Positions 12,406 to 24,308 of a DNA stretch of 64,000 bases are shown here, in pieces (the first letter of the stretch is position 1; each line of letters begins with the position of its first letter). The stretch is taken from contig OZ037771.1 in assembly GCA_964035545.1 (NCBI GenBank), positions 10,361,408 through 10,425,407 of the forward strand. The letters run 5' to 3'. The DNA is from Bugula neritina. Taxonomy: Eukaryota > Bryozoa > Gymnolaemata > Cheilostomatida > Bugulidae. The notes beneath the pieces are model-generated. The model made no database searches, was not told where the DNA came from, and saw only the letters and a program-made list of their open reading frames with translations. The translations under genes were made by a program, and so were the position numbers.

Positions 12406-15400
12406 GTTTAACTAAATATACTGTAACATGCTGAATTATATTAAAGCATACTGAAGTATACTGTAACATACTGAAGTATACTGTAAGGTACTGAAATGTA
12501 CCGCAACATACTGCAATACACTGTAGCATACTGAAATATGCTGCTACATACCGAAATATACGGAAACATACTGAAATATAATGAATCATACTGAAATATA
12601 CTGTAGCATATCCAAATTTACTGCAACATACTCAAATATACTGTAACATACTGTAATACGCTGTAATACACTGAAATATACTGTAACATACTGAAATATA
12701 TAGTAACATACTAAACTATACTGTAACATACTAAAATATACTATAACATACTGAAATACACTGTAATGTACTAAACTATACTGCAACAAACTAAAATATA
12801 CTGAAAAATACTGAAACATACTGAAATATACTGCAACATACTGAAACATTCTGAAATACACTGTAAAATACTGAGATATACGGTAACATACTGAAATAAA
12901 CTGTAACATATTGAAATATATTGTAACATAATGAAATATACCGTAAAATACTGAAATAAACTGCAACCTTATGATATCGACTGCTACATACTTAAAAATA
13001 CTGCAACATGCTAAAAACACTGCAACATACTGAAATACACAGTAACGTACTGAAATATACTGCAAAATACTGGTAGATACTGCAACGAGCTGAAATATAC
13101 TGTAACATACTAAAATATGCTGTAGAATCTTGAAATATACTGAAGCATACTGAAATATACTGCGACATACTGAAGTATACGGTAACATACTAAACTATTT
13201 TTAATATACCTAAATACACTGTAACATACTGCAACATACGGTAACATACTAAACTGTTTTACATTATACCTACATACACTGCAACATTGTGAAATAAACT
13301 AGAACTCACGGTAAAAGTAGTGCAATATACTGGAATACACTGCAACATACTGAAATAAATTGCAATATAATGAAATAGACTGCAACATACTGAAATATAT
13401 TGCAACATTCTGATATATACTGCAACATACTGATATATACTGCAACAAACTAAAATATACTGCAACATGCCGAAGTACACTGAAGCATACTGATATGTAC
13501 TGCAACATATTGAAATATACTGCAAAGTACTGAAAGATACTGTAAAATACTGAAATACATTTTAAGATTCCCAAATATAGTACGACACTTTGAAATATAC
13601 TCTAACATACTGAAATATACTGTAACATACTGAAATATACTGTAACATACTGACATATATGCTGTAACATACTGACATATGCTGCAACATACTAAAATAT
13701 ACTGCAATATACTGATATCTGCTGCAACCTTCTGATATCTTCTGCAGCATAACTAAATATACTGCAACATGCTGGAAAACACTGCAACATACTGAAATAC
13801 ACAGTAAAATCCTGTAAAATACTGAAACATACTGACACATACTGAAATATACTAAAAGATACTGAAACATCCAGAAATATACCGTAAAAAACTGAAATAT
13901 ACGATATTATACTGAAATAAACTGTAACATATTGAAGTATATTGTAAAATAATGAAATATGCTGTAATATACCGAAATATACTGTGACATAATGAAACTT
14001 ACCGTAGCACACTGAAATATACTGCAAAATACTGAAATATGCTGCGACATACTGAGATATACTGCAACAAACTGAGATATACTGAAACATACTGGGATAT
14101 ACTGTAAAATACTGAAATATACTGTAACATGCTGAAATATACTGCAGCATACTGAAATATACTGTAACATTATGAAATAAAAAGTAAAATACAGAAATAT
14201 ACTGTAGCATACTGAAGTTTACTGTAGCACACAGAAACATACTGCGAAATAATAAAATATGCTGTAACATACTGAAATACACTGCAACAAACTGAAATAT
14301 ACTGAAACATACTGAAACATACTTGAATATATTGGAACATACTGAATTATACTTTAAAAAAACTGAAATATACGCTAACATACTGAAATAAACTGTGACA
14401 TATTGAAATGTAATGTAACATAGTGAAATATACTATAATATACTGAAATATACTGCAACATACTAAAATATACTGCAATATACTGAGATCTACTGCAACC
14501 TTCTGATGTCTACTGCACCATAATTAAATTTACTGTAACATGCTGAATTAAACCGCAATATGCTGAAATATACTGCAACATGCTGAAAAACACTGTAACG
14601 TACTGAAATACACAGTAACATATTGAAATATACCGAAACATACTGAGCCATACTGAAATATCCTGTAAAATCCTAAATATACTGTAACATATCTAAATAT
14701 ACTATAACATACTGAAATATATGGTAACATACAAAACTATACTGTGAGATACTAAAATTTACTGTAACATGCTGAACCATACTGTAATATATTGAAACAT
14801 ACTGCAATATACTGAAATATACTGTAACATACTGAAAGATAATGTAACATACTGAAATGTACTGTAACATACCTAATTATACTGTAACAAACTGAAATAT
14901 ACTGTAACACACTGAAATAAACTGTAACATACTGAAATAGTTTGTAACATAGTAAAAGATACTGCAAAATGCTGAAATATACTGTTACATACTGAGATAT
15001 GCTGTAACATACTGATATATACTGTAACATACTAAACTATACTACAAAACACTAAAATATACTGTATCATACTGAAATAAACTGCAACATACTAAAATAT
15101 ACTGCAGCACACTGAAATATACTGTATCATACTGAAATATGCGGTAATATACTGAAACATGCTGTAAAATCTTGAAATATACTGTAACATACTGTTTATA
15201 CTCTGACATACTTAGTTGTACTGCAACATACGGAAATATACAGTAACATACTAAACTGTTTTACAACATACCCTAATACACTGTAACATACTGAAATAAA
15301 CTATAACATACTGAAATATACTGTAACATACTGAAATACGCTGTAACATACCAAAATATGCTGTAGCATACTGAAAGATACTGTATCATGCCTAAATATA

Positions 15401-17695
15401 CTCGAACATGCTAAAGTATACTGTAACATACTGAAATATACCGAAACATACTGAAATATCCTGTATAATCTGAAATATACTGAAACATACTGAAATATAT
15501 GGTAAAATACTAAACTATACTGTGAGATACTAAAATTTACTGTAACATGCTAAAATATACTGCAACATACTGAAATATAATGCAACATACTGAACTATAC
15601 TGTAACATAGTTAATTATGCTGTAACAAACTGAAATATACTGTAACACACTGAAATAGTTTGTAACATAATAAAATATACTGCAAAATACTAAAATTTAA
15701 TGTAACCTACTGACATATGCTGTAACATACTAAAACATTCTGTAACATACTAAATTATATTATAAAATAATTAAATATACTGTATCATACTAAAATAAAC
15801 TGTAACATACCAAAATATACTGTAGCACACTGAAATATATTGCTGTATAATCTGAAATATGCTGTAACATACTAAAATATCCTGCAACATACTGAAATAT
15901 GCTGTAACATACCAAAAAATGCTGTAGCATACTGAAAGATACTGTAACATGCCTAAATATATACTGGAACATACTAAAATGTACTGTAACATGATAAAAA
16001 TTTACTGATACATAATGAAATACACTGTGAAACACGGAAATATACTGTGAGACACTGAAATATACTGTAGCACACTGAATTATACTCTAACACACTGAAA
16101 TATGATTTAAAATACTGAAATTTGCTGTAACAACCTGAAATATACTGTAACATACTGAAATATACTGAAACATGCTGAAACATACTGAAATATACTGAAA
16201 CATACTGAAATATACTGTAAAATACTGAAATATACTTTAACATACTGAAATAAACTGTAACATACTGAAATAAACTGTAACATATTGAAAAATGTTGTAA
16301 CAAAATGAAACATACTGTAATATCCTGGAATATACTGTAACATACTGAAACTTACCGTAGCACACCGAAATATACTGCAATATACTGAAATATGCTGTGA
16401 CATAATGAAATATACTGCGACAAATTGAGATATACTGGAACATACTGTAACATACTGAATTAAAAAGTAACATACTGAAATATACTGAACCTTACTGAAA
16501 TATACTGTAAAATAGGTAAATGAACTGTAGCATGCTGAGGTATACTGTAACATGCTGAATTATACTGTAAAATACTGAATATACTGTAACATACCTACGT
16601 ACACTGTAACATACGGAAATAAACAGGAACTTACTGAAAATGTACTGCAACATACTAAAATACACTGCAACATACTAAAATATACTGCAAAATACTGATA
16701 TATGCTGCAATATACTGATGTATACTGCAACATACTGAAATATATTGCAATACACTGAAATATACTGTAATATACAGAAATATACTGTAACACAATGAAA
16801 TGTACGGTAACATACTTAGATATACAGTAACATACTTGAATGAACTCTAACATACTGAAAGATACTGTAACATACTGAAATATGCCGCAACATACTAAAA
16901 TATATGGCAATATACTGAAATATTTTGTAACCTTCTGATATCTACTGCAACATACTCAAATATACTGCAACATGCTGAATTAAGCTGCAACATGCGGAAA
17001 TATACTGCAACATTTTAAAATACACTGCAAGATACTGGAATACACTGAAACATACTGAAATTTACTGTAACCTAGCGGAATATACTGTAACATACTTAAA
17101 TATACTGTAACGTATTGAAATATACTGCAATATACTGAAATATACTGCAACATTCTGAAATGTACCGTACTATTTTGAAATATACTGAACTATACTGAAG
17201 TGCGCTGGAACATCCTGTAATATACTATAACATACTGAAATTTAATGCAAATTACTAAAATCTACTGCAACATACTGAAATATACTGCAACATCCCAAAA
17301 AAACTGTATTGCTGTACTGAAACACACTGCAACATATTTGAATATACTGCAACATACCTAAATGTACTGCAGCATACTGAAATATACCGCAGCAGACTAA
17401 ATATACTGTAACGGACTGAGATATACTGTCAGGTACTGAAATATACTGTAACATACTGAAATATACTATAACCTACTGAAATATACTGTAACATACTGAA
17501 ATATACTGTAACATACTGAAATATACTCTAACCTACTGAAATATACTGTAATATACTGAAATGTACTGTAGCACCCTGTAATATGCTCTAACACACCGAA
17601 GTTTACGGTAAACAAACTGAAATATGCTCCAAACTGCTGAAATGTGCTGTAACATTTTGAAATATGCTTTACCATTCTGAAGTAGTTCTGAAGTA
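12406..17695 (+). repeat. SatB satellite array (20-bp unit), forward
   Basis: This is a 5.3-kb array of a 20-bp unit close to tactgaaatatactgtaaca, itself two related 10-mers. The minus strand of the unit has no stop in any frame, so long open frames (up to 229 codons, at 13692-14381 and 12586-13188) appear on that strand in all three frames. All encode rotations of the same 20-residue peptide, LQYISVCYSIFQYVTVYFSM. A marker resembling ccttctgatatctactgc recurs near 12966, 13728, 14502 and 16932, so longer-range periodicity of about 770 bp may exist. I do not annotate the open frames as genes. Confidence 0.95.
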
Positions 17696-18860
17696 GTTCA
17701 ACGACATCACGTAGTTATATGACATTGCATTACACTAATTTATGATGTGTTAGATTGCATTACACTATAATACGATGTATTGCATTGTGTTACGATATGC
17801 TTCAGTATATTACACTGTGTTACAGTATATCAAAGTGTATTGCAGTAGGTTCCACTACAATACAATGTATTATAGTATGTTTCAGTCTATTACAGTGCAT
17901 TACAGTATATTACAGTGCATTGCATTGTATTACAGTATCTTACAGCTATTTGCAATTTTCGGCAGTCTTTTGCAGTATGTTACATTATAGTAGAGTCAGT
18001 TATGGTATGTCCCAGTATACTACATTGCATTACAGTATATTACGGTGTTTTGCATGCTATGAAAATGGTTTGCAGTGTATTAAAGCATATTTCAGTTTAT
18101 TACATTGTATTGCAGTGTTTTACAGGTTCTTATTTAATGGTGCATGTTATTATAGTGTCTGACATAGCATTACAGTTCATCACAGTGTATTACATTGCAT
18201 TACATTATATTACGATGTATTGCAGTGTGTTGTGTTATGTTTCACAATAATACAATGTATTGCAATATGTTTTAGTTTAGTACACTAGATTACAGTGCAT
18301 TGCAGTGCATTACAGTATATTACCGCCTGCAACAATATAAAACAGTGTGTTACATTACATTTCAGTATATTACAATGTGTAGCATTGTATTACAATTTTT
18401 TACTGTATATTACTGTGTATTATGGTATATTTTAGTATGTTTCAGTTTAAGAAACTAGATTACAGTGCATTGCAGTGTATAACAGTATACTTCAGCATGT
18501 CACAAAGTTAAGCTATAACCATATATTTGAGTGTATTACAATGTATAAAATTGTATTACAATTTCTTACAATATATTAAGGTGCATTAAAATATATTACA
18601 ATCTAATTTAATGTATTACGATATATTATGGTATGTTGCAATAAATTGTAGTTCATTGCAGTGTATCAAAGTATATTACAGATTTTACGTTGTATTAACG
18701 TGTTCTACAGGATATAATAAAATGTTACAGGTTACTACAGTGTCTGAGAACTTACGACATTCCATTACATAATATATTACGGTGTATTACAGTGTGTTAC
18801 ATTATGTTTCAGTATATTACAATGTATTACAATATATTACAATGTGCTGCACTATTTTGC
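17696..18860 (-). repeat. SatB-like array, inverted
   Basis: From about 17695 the array switches to the opposite strand sense (ttacagtgtattacagta-like units). The variant here (TGTAATACACTG on the opposite strand) matches the blocks at 32-42 kb better than the 12.4-17.7 kb array, so it is probably a distinct SatB subfamily. Confidence 0.88.
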
Positions 18861-18864
18861 AGTG

Positions 18865-18970
18865 CATTCCATGCTCGCCCATTTTAACACATTTGGGCAC
18901 ATGTTAGCGCATTTGGGCACTTTTCAGTCCATGTGGGCTTGTTTCATCACATTAGGGCAATTTTCAGCAT
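18865..18970 (-). repeat. SatA remnant, inverted, left of LINE
   Basis: About 105 bp of diverged SatA in reverse sense (gcccattttaacacatttgg, cacttttcag…). It ends at the LINE insertion point and continues beyond the insertion at 21126. Confidence 0.75.
18954..18970. repeat. Target-site duplication, left copy
   Basis: The 17-bp agggcaattttcagcat is repeated exactly at 21126-21142. Satellite sequence lies outside both copies and LINE sequence inside. Confidence 0.85.
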
Positions 18971-19037
18971 GGTCACCTTTGGTCACCTTTCACCGCCGTG
19001 GTCCTGCGCGAGTGGCGGGTTTTTGCTTGATACCAAG

Positions 19038-20984
19038 TTATATCAGACTTCTCCATCGCACTCGATCTTCAGCATCTGCACCATCTAGATTAAGCCATCT
19101 AAGGTCTGAGTTTATTGTATCACGCCATCTTTGCTTCGGTCTACCCCTAGGTCGAACTCCTTCAACTGTCATCTCTGACACTCTCCAGATGTCTTCCTCA
19201 CTTTCTCTTTTTCTAACATGTCCATACCACTGCATCCGTCTTTTCCTCATCAGGTGTTTAATTGGCATCACTTTGGCTTCTGCTGTTATTTCCTCATTTG
19301 GCTTATGATCCTCTAAACTGACATTCAGACTGTATCGCAGCATGCGCATCTCACATGATGACATCTTGTCTGCTCGAGATTTTGTGATGGGCCAGGTCTC
19401 ATTTCCGGATAGAAGGGTTGGTCTGATAGCTATTTTGTAAATCAGCACTTTGAGTTTTATGGGCATTTTCTTGTCACAGAGCACACCAGACAGCTCTCGC
19501 CACTTATTCCAAGCCTTGGATATTCTCAGCTCAACCTCCCTCTGGCAGCCTCCCTCTTGTTGGGTTGTTGTGCCCAAGTACTTGAATTTGGAATACTTAG
19601 GCAGGCTTTCTATAACCTGACTACCATACTTCTTTATCCCGATGTTTTCTTGGTTTCCAACTGCTGGCAGATGCTCGGTTTTCTTTTGACTTATCTTCAA
19701 TCCTGCTGCCTCTATTTTCTCTCTCCAGATCTCTAACCTTCTTTCTAATCTCTCTCTATTACTGTCGCACAGGACCAGATCATCGGCAAATAGCATTGCC
19801 CATGGGCTGTCCTCATTTATGTCTTCTGCTAGGACATCCATAATAATGATAAATAGCAGCGAGCTTAGTGCCGATCCCTGATGTAATCTGACTTCGATTT
19901 GGATTTTGCTTGTCAACCCAGAATCTGTCCTAACACTAGTGCTGCAATCTTCGTACATGTCCTTTATGATGTTGATGTACTGCTCTGGGACCATTTGCTT
20001 CCGTAGGCAGTGCCATATTAACTCACGTGGTTTAGTGTCGTAGGCTTTTTCAAGGTCCACGAACACCATATAGAGCTCTTTGTTGTGTTCTCTGTGTTTT
20101 TCTTGCAGTATTCGGAGGCAGAACATGGGTTCTGTGATTGATTTCCCTTTCTGAAATCCATACTGATTTTGCTTGATTGTGACTAATTCTCTGATTCTCT
20201 GTTTGATGATCCTCTCCAATAGTTTGAGGCAGTGGCTTTGCAGTTTTATCCCCCTGTAGTTTCCACAGTCTAGTGGGTCTCCTTTCTGTTTATATATTGG
20301 TGTTATCGTGCTTTCTCTCCAGTCTGGTGGTATCCTTTCCAAGATGATGTTGTTCAAACACGCTGTCATCCATGTAGTTCCTCTTTCTTTCAGCAACTTT
20401 ATGATGTCAATTGGTAGCTGGTCTGGCCCTGTGGCTTTGTTAGCTTTCATATTTCCTATATAGGTGTTGACTTCGTCTTCATGGATTTCCGGTATTGGTC
20501 CTTGCACTGGTAACTGCGGTGGCAGTTCCTCCCTGTTGTTCTCATTATTTAGTAGGCCATTGAAGTAGTTTTTCCATCTCTTTTTGATTTGCTCGTCTTC
20601 ATACAGGATCTTTCCATTTACGTCTTTGACAAAAGGTATTCTGTCAATATCCTTAGATCTCCGGTGTCTAGTTTTAGCTAGGCGGTGGATGATCTTTGGT
20701 CCATTTTTGTCTAATTCATCATATAAGTTTTCTGATGCTGCTTGTTTTGCTATAGCTACCTTTTCCCTGCTTATCTTGTTCGGACTGGTGTATCGTTCTC
20801 TTGCTTCTTCTTTGTTTTCTTCACTTGCTATTTTCCACTCTTTCCATGCTTCTCTTTTCTCTTTCACTGCTGACTGTACTTCTTCATTCCACCACCAAGA
20901 CTCTTTTCTAGGTACTTTCCTGTCACTGACTCTCCGAGAATCTTCTTGGCTGTCTTTATGACCATTGGATAGGTTTCTGCCCAC
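19038..20984 (-). CDS. LINE reverse transcriptase ORF (648 codons, partial)
   Basis: This encodes the reverse transcriptase of the non-LTR element, which would copy its RNA at a nicked chromosomal target. In order: a basic linker with KESWWWNEEV (about residue 30), the RT palm with the FVDLEKAYD motif (about 318), HQGSALSSLLF (about 370) and the catalytic FADD box (about 401), then a C-terminal segment with MQWYGHV and GRPKQRWRD, common at the ends of RTE-like and related LINE proteins. Upstream codons continue in another frame (to 21125), with a frameshift near 20940, so the listed start is not the native one. YDTKPREL and ALSSLLF differ from the more usual YDRVPRE and ALSPLLF, hinting at decay. 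The N-terminal endonuclease is absent. The RT assignment is firm. Confidence 0.85.
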   Translation of the reverse strand: MGRNLSNGHKDSQEDSRRVSDRKVPRKESWWWNEEVQSAVKEKREAWKEWKIASEENKEEARERYTSPNKISREKVAIAKQAASENLYDELDKNGPKIIHRLAKTRHRRSKDIDRIPFVKDVNGKILYEDEQIKKRWKNYFNGLLNNENNREELPPQLPVQGPIPEIHEDEVNTYIGNMKANKATGPDQLPIDIIKLLKERGTTWMTACLNNIILERIPPDWRESTITPIYKQKGDPLDCGNYRGIKLQSHCLKLLERIIKQRIRELVTIKQNQYGFQKGKSITEPMFCLRILQEKHREHNKELYMVFVDLEKAYDTKPRELIWHCLRKQMVPEQYINIIKDMYEDCSTSVRTDSGLTSKIQIEVRLHQGSALSSLLFIIIMDVLAEDINEDSPWAMLFADDLVLCDSNRERLERRLEIWREKIEAAGLKISQKKTEHLPAVGNQENIGIKKYGSQVIESLPKYSKFKYLGTTTQQEGGCQREVELRISKAWNKWRELSGVLCDKKMPIKLKVLIYKIAIRPTLLSGNETWPITKSRADKMSSCEMRMLRYSLNVSLEDHKPNEEITAEAKVMPIKHLMRKRRMQWYGHVRKRESEEDIWRVSEMTVEGVRPRGRPKQRWRDTINSDLRWLNLDGADAEDRVRWRSLI

Positions 20985-21125
20985 TGCAAACCTTCTTCAG
21001 TGTAGATTTCATCTAGCTTCTCACTCAGTTTCTCCAAGAGCTCTTTCCCCTCCGGTTTTCTGAGTTTCCACCAGCTAATTCTGCTTTCTCTTTTTCTCAG
21101 TGTTTTCTTATTCTTTCTGGCTAGG
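20940..21125 (-). pseudogene. LINE ORF, upstream part in shifted frame
   Basis: The minus-strand frame encodes the basic segment before the reverse transcriptase (KLRKPEGKELLEKLSEKLDE, then EGLQWAETYPMVIKTAKKIL). It leads into the main ORF after a single frameshift near 20940. The first bases inside the element mark the 5' truncation point. Confidence 0.65.
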
Positions 21126-21142
21126 AGGGCAATTTTCAGCAT
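21126..21142. repeat. Target-site duplication, right copy
   Basis: Exact partner of 18954-18970. It is directly followed by diverged SatA sequence. Confidence 0.85.
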
Positions 21143-21420
21143 ATTTAGCCCATTTTAGCACATTTAGGCACAAGTTGGGCATTTTGGCACTTTTCAGCAC
21201 ATTAGTGTAATTATTAGCACATTTGCCCAATTTAGCACAGTTGATCACTTTTCGGCACATTTGAGCACTTTTCACTACACTAAGGCAACAATTAGCACAT
21301 TTGGCCCAAATTAGCACATTTGGGCACGGTTTAGCACTTTTGGGCACTTTTCAGCATATTTTGGCATTTTTCAGCACATTAGTTGGACTAATAGCACTTT
21401 TGCACAGTTAATTTAAGGTC
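21143..21420 (-). repeat. SatA remnant, inverted, right of LINE
   Basis: Diverged reversed SatA (gcacatttgggcac, ttttcagcacatt units) resumes at the right end of the LINE. It fades into non-repetitive DNA near 21420. Confidence 0.8.
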
Positions 21421-23633
21421 AAAACTTTCCAGATATAGGCACTGTAAAAGAAAAATTTCTGATGAAGTTGTCACACAATAAGTAAAACCTTAACCCTCCA
21501 TGTTCCACTGCTGTAGCATAGGGGATTAATTTTATCAGGTCTAAAATTCCAACTTGACGTTCTTTTCTATGTTTTCTCTAATATACTTTCTTGGTTTTTC
21601 AAAATTATGTTTATGCTTTTTGCAATTTGGTCAAAACGTACACCATTTTGCAAGCTTCATTGCAATTTTCTAGATCATTATTCTTATGGTGGTTCTAGCT
21701 CCGCTCCTGTGACTAATTATACATTCCTAGTACATTTGCCGCTCCACATGTTATCACAATAACATAGTACCTTCTTGTGCAAATTGGCACTGAAGGGCAT
21801 TTTCTCACTATATCCTTTGTTCGTTTGAAAAAGTTAGTTTCAGCTAAATCTACCACCACCCACCTCACTTTGCAGTCTTGTGAGTAAAGATCTGTTTATA
21901 GTGCATCAGGTGTACTTTCAGTATCTCTAATTCACATATGATTATTTTAAGTACATTATATTCAATAAAATCAGTTTAAGGTTTAGCCCAGTGTTCAGTA
22001 TCTAATTGGTATGCATGTTTGTTGTCCAACTGTTGAATAATATGTTAAAAGTGGAAGAAATTCTACAGCTATAGCCATTTTTCCTCATCCCCATTATTAC
22101 ACATATAAATGTGTAGGATTTGCATAAGTTCACAAAAGAAATTTGCCTCGGCAAAGGGGTTGAACCAAGACCCTCTATTTTTTAACTGGCCACACATACA
22201 CTGTACCAAAGAAAGCACTATATGAGTAACTATCATAACATAAATATTTGGATGGGTTATACTTATTAGGCTGTTGATTAGCAGAGACTAGCTATATTAT
22301 GGAGAAATATTTGGTTTTGGCAACCTACCCGATTGCATTCTACAATACAGCTCATATGCTAGCAGTTGTAATAAGTGCTCGCTATAGCAATGACTAGCTC
22401 TAGCAGTGTTTAACCTCTTAAATAACTGCGCCAATTTTTAAAGTCTATTGGAGGTTTGCCAAGTTATCATATTGCAGCCAGTACCTTAGACAAAGCATCG
22501 CAGCTATTCATATACGTACTGTTGCACTTGGTAGCAGATTGGCTAATCAAGTAACCTATTATAATTGAACACCCTTTAATTTAGGAATACAGCCTCTTTT
22601 TTAGGTTTACCTAACAAACCATGAAGGTATCTAAACTAATATTCTAATGATTTAGAGGCACATTTTAAAAATTAGGTTAATTGCACTTGTTTGAATAACA
22701 ATAATAATATAATGATATATAATAAATAATAATATAATACAATAAATAACACATAATATATAGTATACTATAATGATAATAATATAATAATATAAGTAAC
22801 ATTACTGCATTTTATAACTCGGGTGGTTGCCAAAGAAATCTATCACACCAATTCTGTAATTACTTCACAAATGTGTTTAGTGTATGAATTAATCTCAGCT
22901 GTAACTATTACATGCACTTGCCTGCTAGTTTCAACTGCTGCCAATAAACATACCGTTCAAACTGTTTCATAACTCAACTACATGCAGATTACCTGCTGTC
23001 ACAGCAATAGCTTACACTGAGTGGCTTTCCCATTTCTATAATATATGTTTACTAAAGTAAAAGAGAATGACAGGCAGTTATTATTACCCTGTTATTCAAT
23101 AATCAACCTTTTATAAGAGGATATGTAATTAATTTTTATGCCATCTGTAGCTTTTATAAATGATTTGGCATGCCTGGGCTACCTCTGCCTTGATGAATGG
23201 GGAGGGGAGCTATTTCGGCTGCTATTATATTATACTACTAGCTTAGTTCTCAAAATAATCAGTCCTCATCTAGAAGTTGAATTAAAAGGTTACAGATTTG
23301 AAGAGGTTATCATAATATTTATAAATTAGATAGAGATCGTACTGTGTTGTACGAGTTAGAATTACAAAGGTATGTTTGCTTGTTTGTGTTGTTAAACATT
23401 ATTTTGTATAGTTATGTATCATGTCGTTGAGGTTTCTTTGGTGTTTCAGTGTTAAATTTTTACTGTTGAACAAATAACCATTATTAAAGAATGTTAGTCT
23501 CCTATATATTTTGCTGTTGAAAAATTATCATGTGTACTTTGAGATTTCACGCTGTTATTAGATTCAATAAAAGGAACTGTTGAATTCTAACTAGTAAATC
23601 TAACTAATCTCCTACAATCACATAGTACCATAT
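21421..23633. other. Unassigned AT-rich DNA
   Basis: No convincing gene. The stretch contains an AT-rich simple-sequence patch near 22690-22800 (ataataatat-type) and a tRNA-like sequence at about 22145-22222. A 63-codon open frame at 23138-23329 follows a possible acceptor (tctgtag). It has no recognisable domain, and I do not call it an exon. Confidence 0.5.
22145..22222 (-). repeat. tRNA-like SINE head or tRNA pseudogene
   Basis: The minus strand reads ctttggtacagtg (A-box-like, 22199-22211), a TGGCCAGTTAAAA anticodon-region remnant, and ggttcaacccc (B-box-like, 22156-22166), in the order and near the spacing of a tRNA body. Acceptor pairing is poor. This favours a tRNA-derived SINE head or pseudogene over a functional tRNA. 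No second copy is seen in the window. Confidence 0.45.
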
Positions 23634-24297
23634 TGTAGTGAATTTTGCCAGTTCACTATTATTATGTGTGGGTCAACTTAGACAAAGCCACTGCACCAGG
23701 TTGTTTACGATAAGATACACTTTATTATTTACACAAATACAAGAAAGTTATTTACTGCTAGCATGAATAGAAAACGATTACATAATTAGTGAGCTTTAAT
23801 ACGCAACTACTCTAAATGAAGTCCCAAGCTGCTCTGCCGGCTAGCTACTCAGCGCACTGCAACTACGAGTAGCTAGCTCCACCTGCTGTTAATTAGTGTG
23901 ACTGTCCTGATTGGTGGTTACTAATGGTGCCACTGCTGTCCATAGTTACACTCCGACAGTGTCGAACTCTACTATAGCATACAATGTAGAGTTGACCTTT
24001 TCGATGCTAATTAACTCCATCCATAAGCATAACGCTATCATCTTCTACTGAGCACACTAACTGTCAGTGCAAACCATCTACGCCTCCTACAGTTGTTGAT
24101 TCCATTTAACTAGTCTTGCCTTGTTTAACTGCGTGCATTAGTAGCTAGCAATAATTGTCCAGCAGATTGTACGCATTCCAATTGTCAGCTATTATGATAA
24201 TTGATCTCCAGTACTTATAGCCATTATGCCAAGCGTATAGAGAGTAAGCCACAAAGAGTTATCCTTTCGATAATAACATAATCTGAAATCCATTACA
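23634..24297 (-). repeat. 3' LTR of Gypsy element
   Basis: 664 bp, starting TGTAGTG and ending CATTACA on the plus strand, so the ends form a near-perfect inverted pair. It matches 30577-31240 throughout. A minus-strand AATAAA polyadenylation signal lies at 23721-23726. Confidence 0.95.
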
Positions 24298-24308
24298 CTC
24301 TCCTCACC
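24298..24308 (-). promoter_or_regulatory. Polypurine tract
   Basis: The minus strand reads ggtgaggagag immediately before the 3' LTR, the expected place and composition for the plus-strand primer of an LTR element. Confidence 0.7.

Larger units (their letters stand above)
18971..21125 (-). mobile_element. 5'-truncated non-LTR retrotransposon (RTE/Proto2-like)
   Basis: A minus-strand LINE of 2155 bp inserted in SatA DNA. It is bounded by perfect 17-bp direct repeats, agggcaattttcagcat at 18954-18970 and 21126-21142. The 5' end (right side) starts in the region before the reverse transcriptase, so the endonuclease domain is missing, as is usual for incomplete target-primed reverse transcription. 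The 3' end (left side) finishes with two copies of aaaggtgacc instead of a poly(A) tail. The clade is a tentative call from the reverse transcriptase and C-terminal motifs. Confidence 0.85.

Noticed and set aside
12586-14381. Long minus-strand open frames (200 and 229 codons) rich in Tyr, Phe, Val and Gln
   Set aside because: They arise because the 20-bp satellite unit lacks stops on that strand; overlapping frames encode the same rotated peptide, and no domain or codon constraint is visible.
23138-23329. 63-codon plus-strand frame as a possible exon
   Set aside because: No recognisable domain, no partner exon and only a weak acceptor-like sequence.
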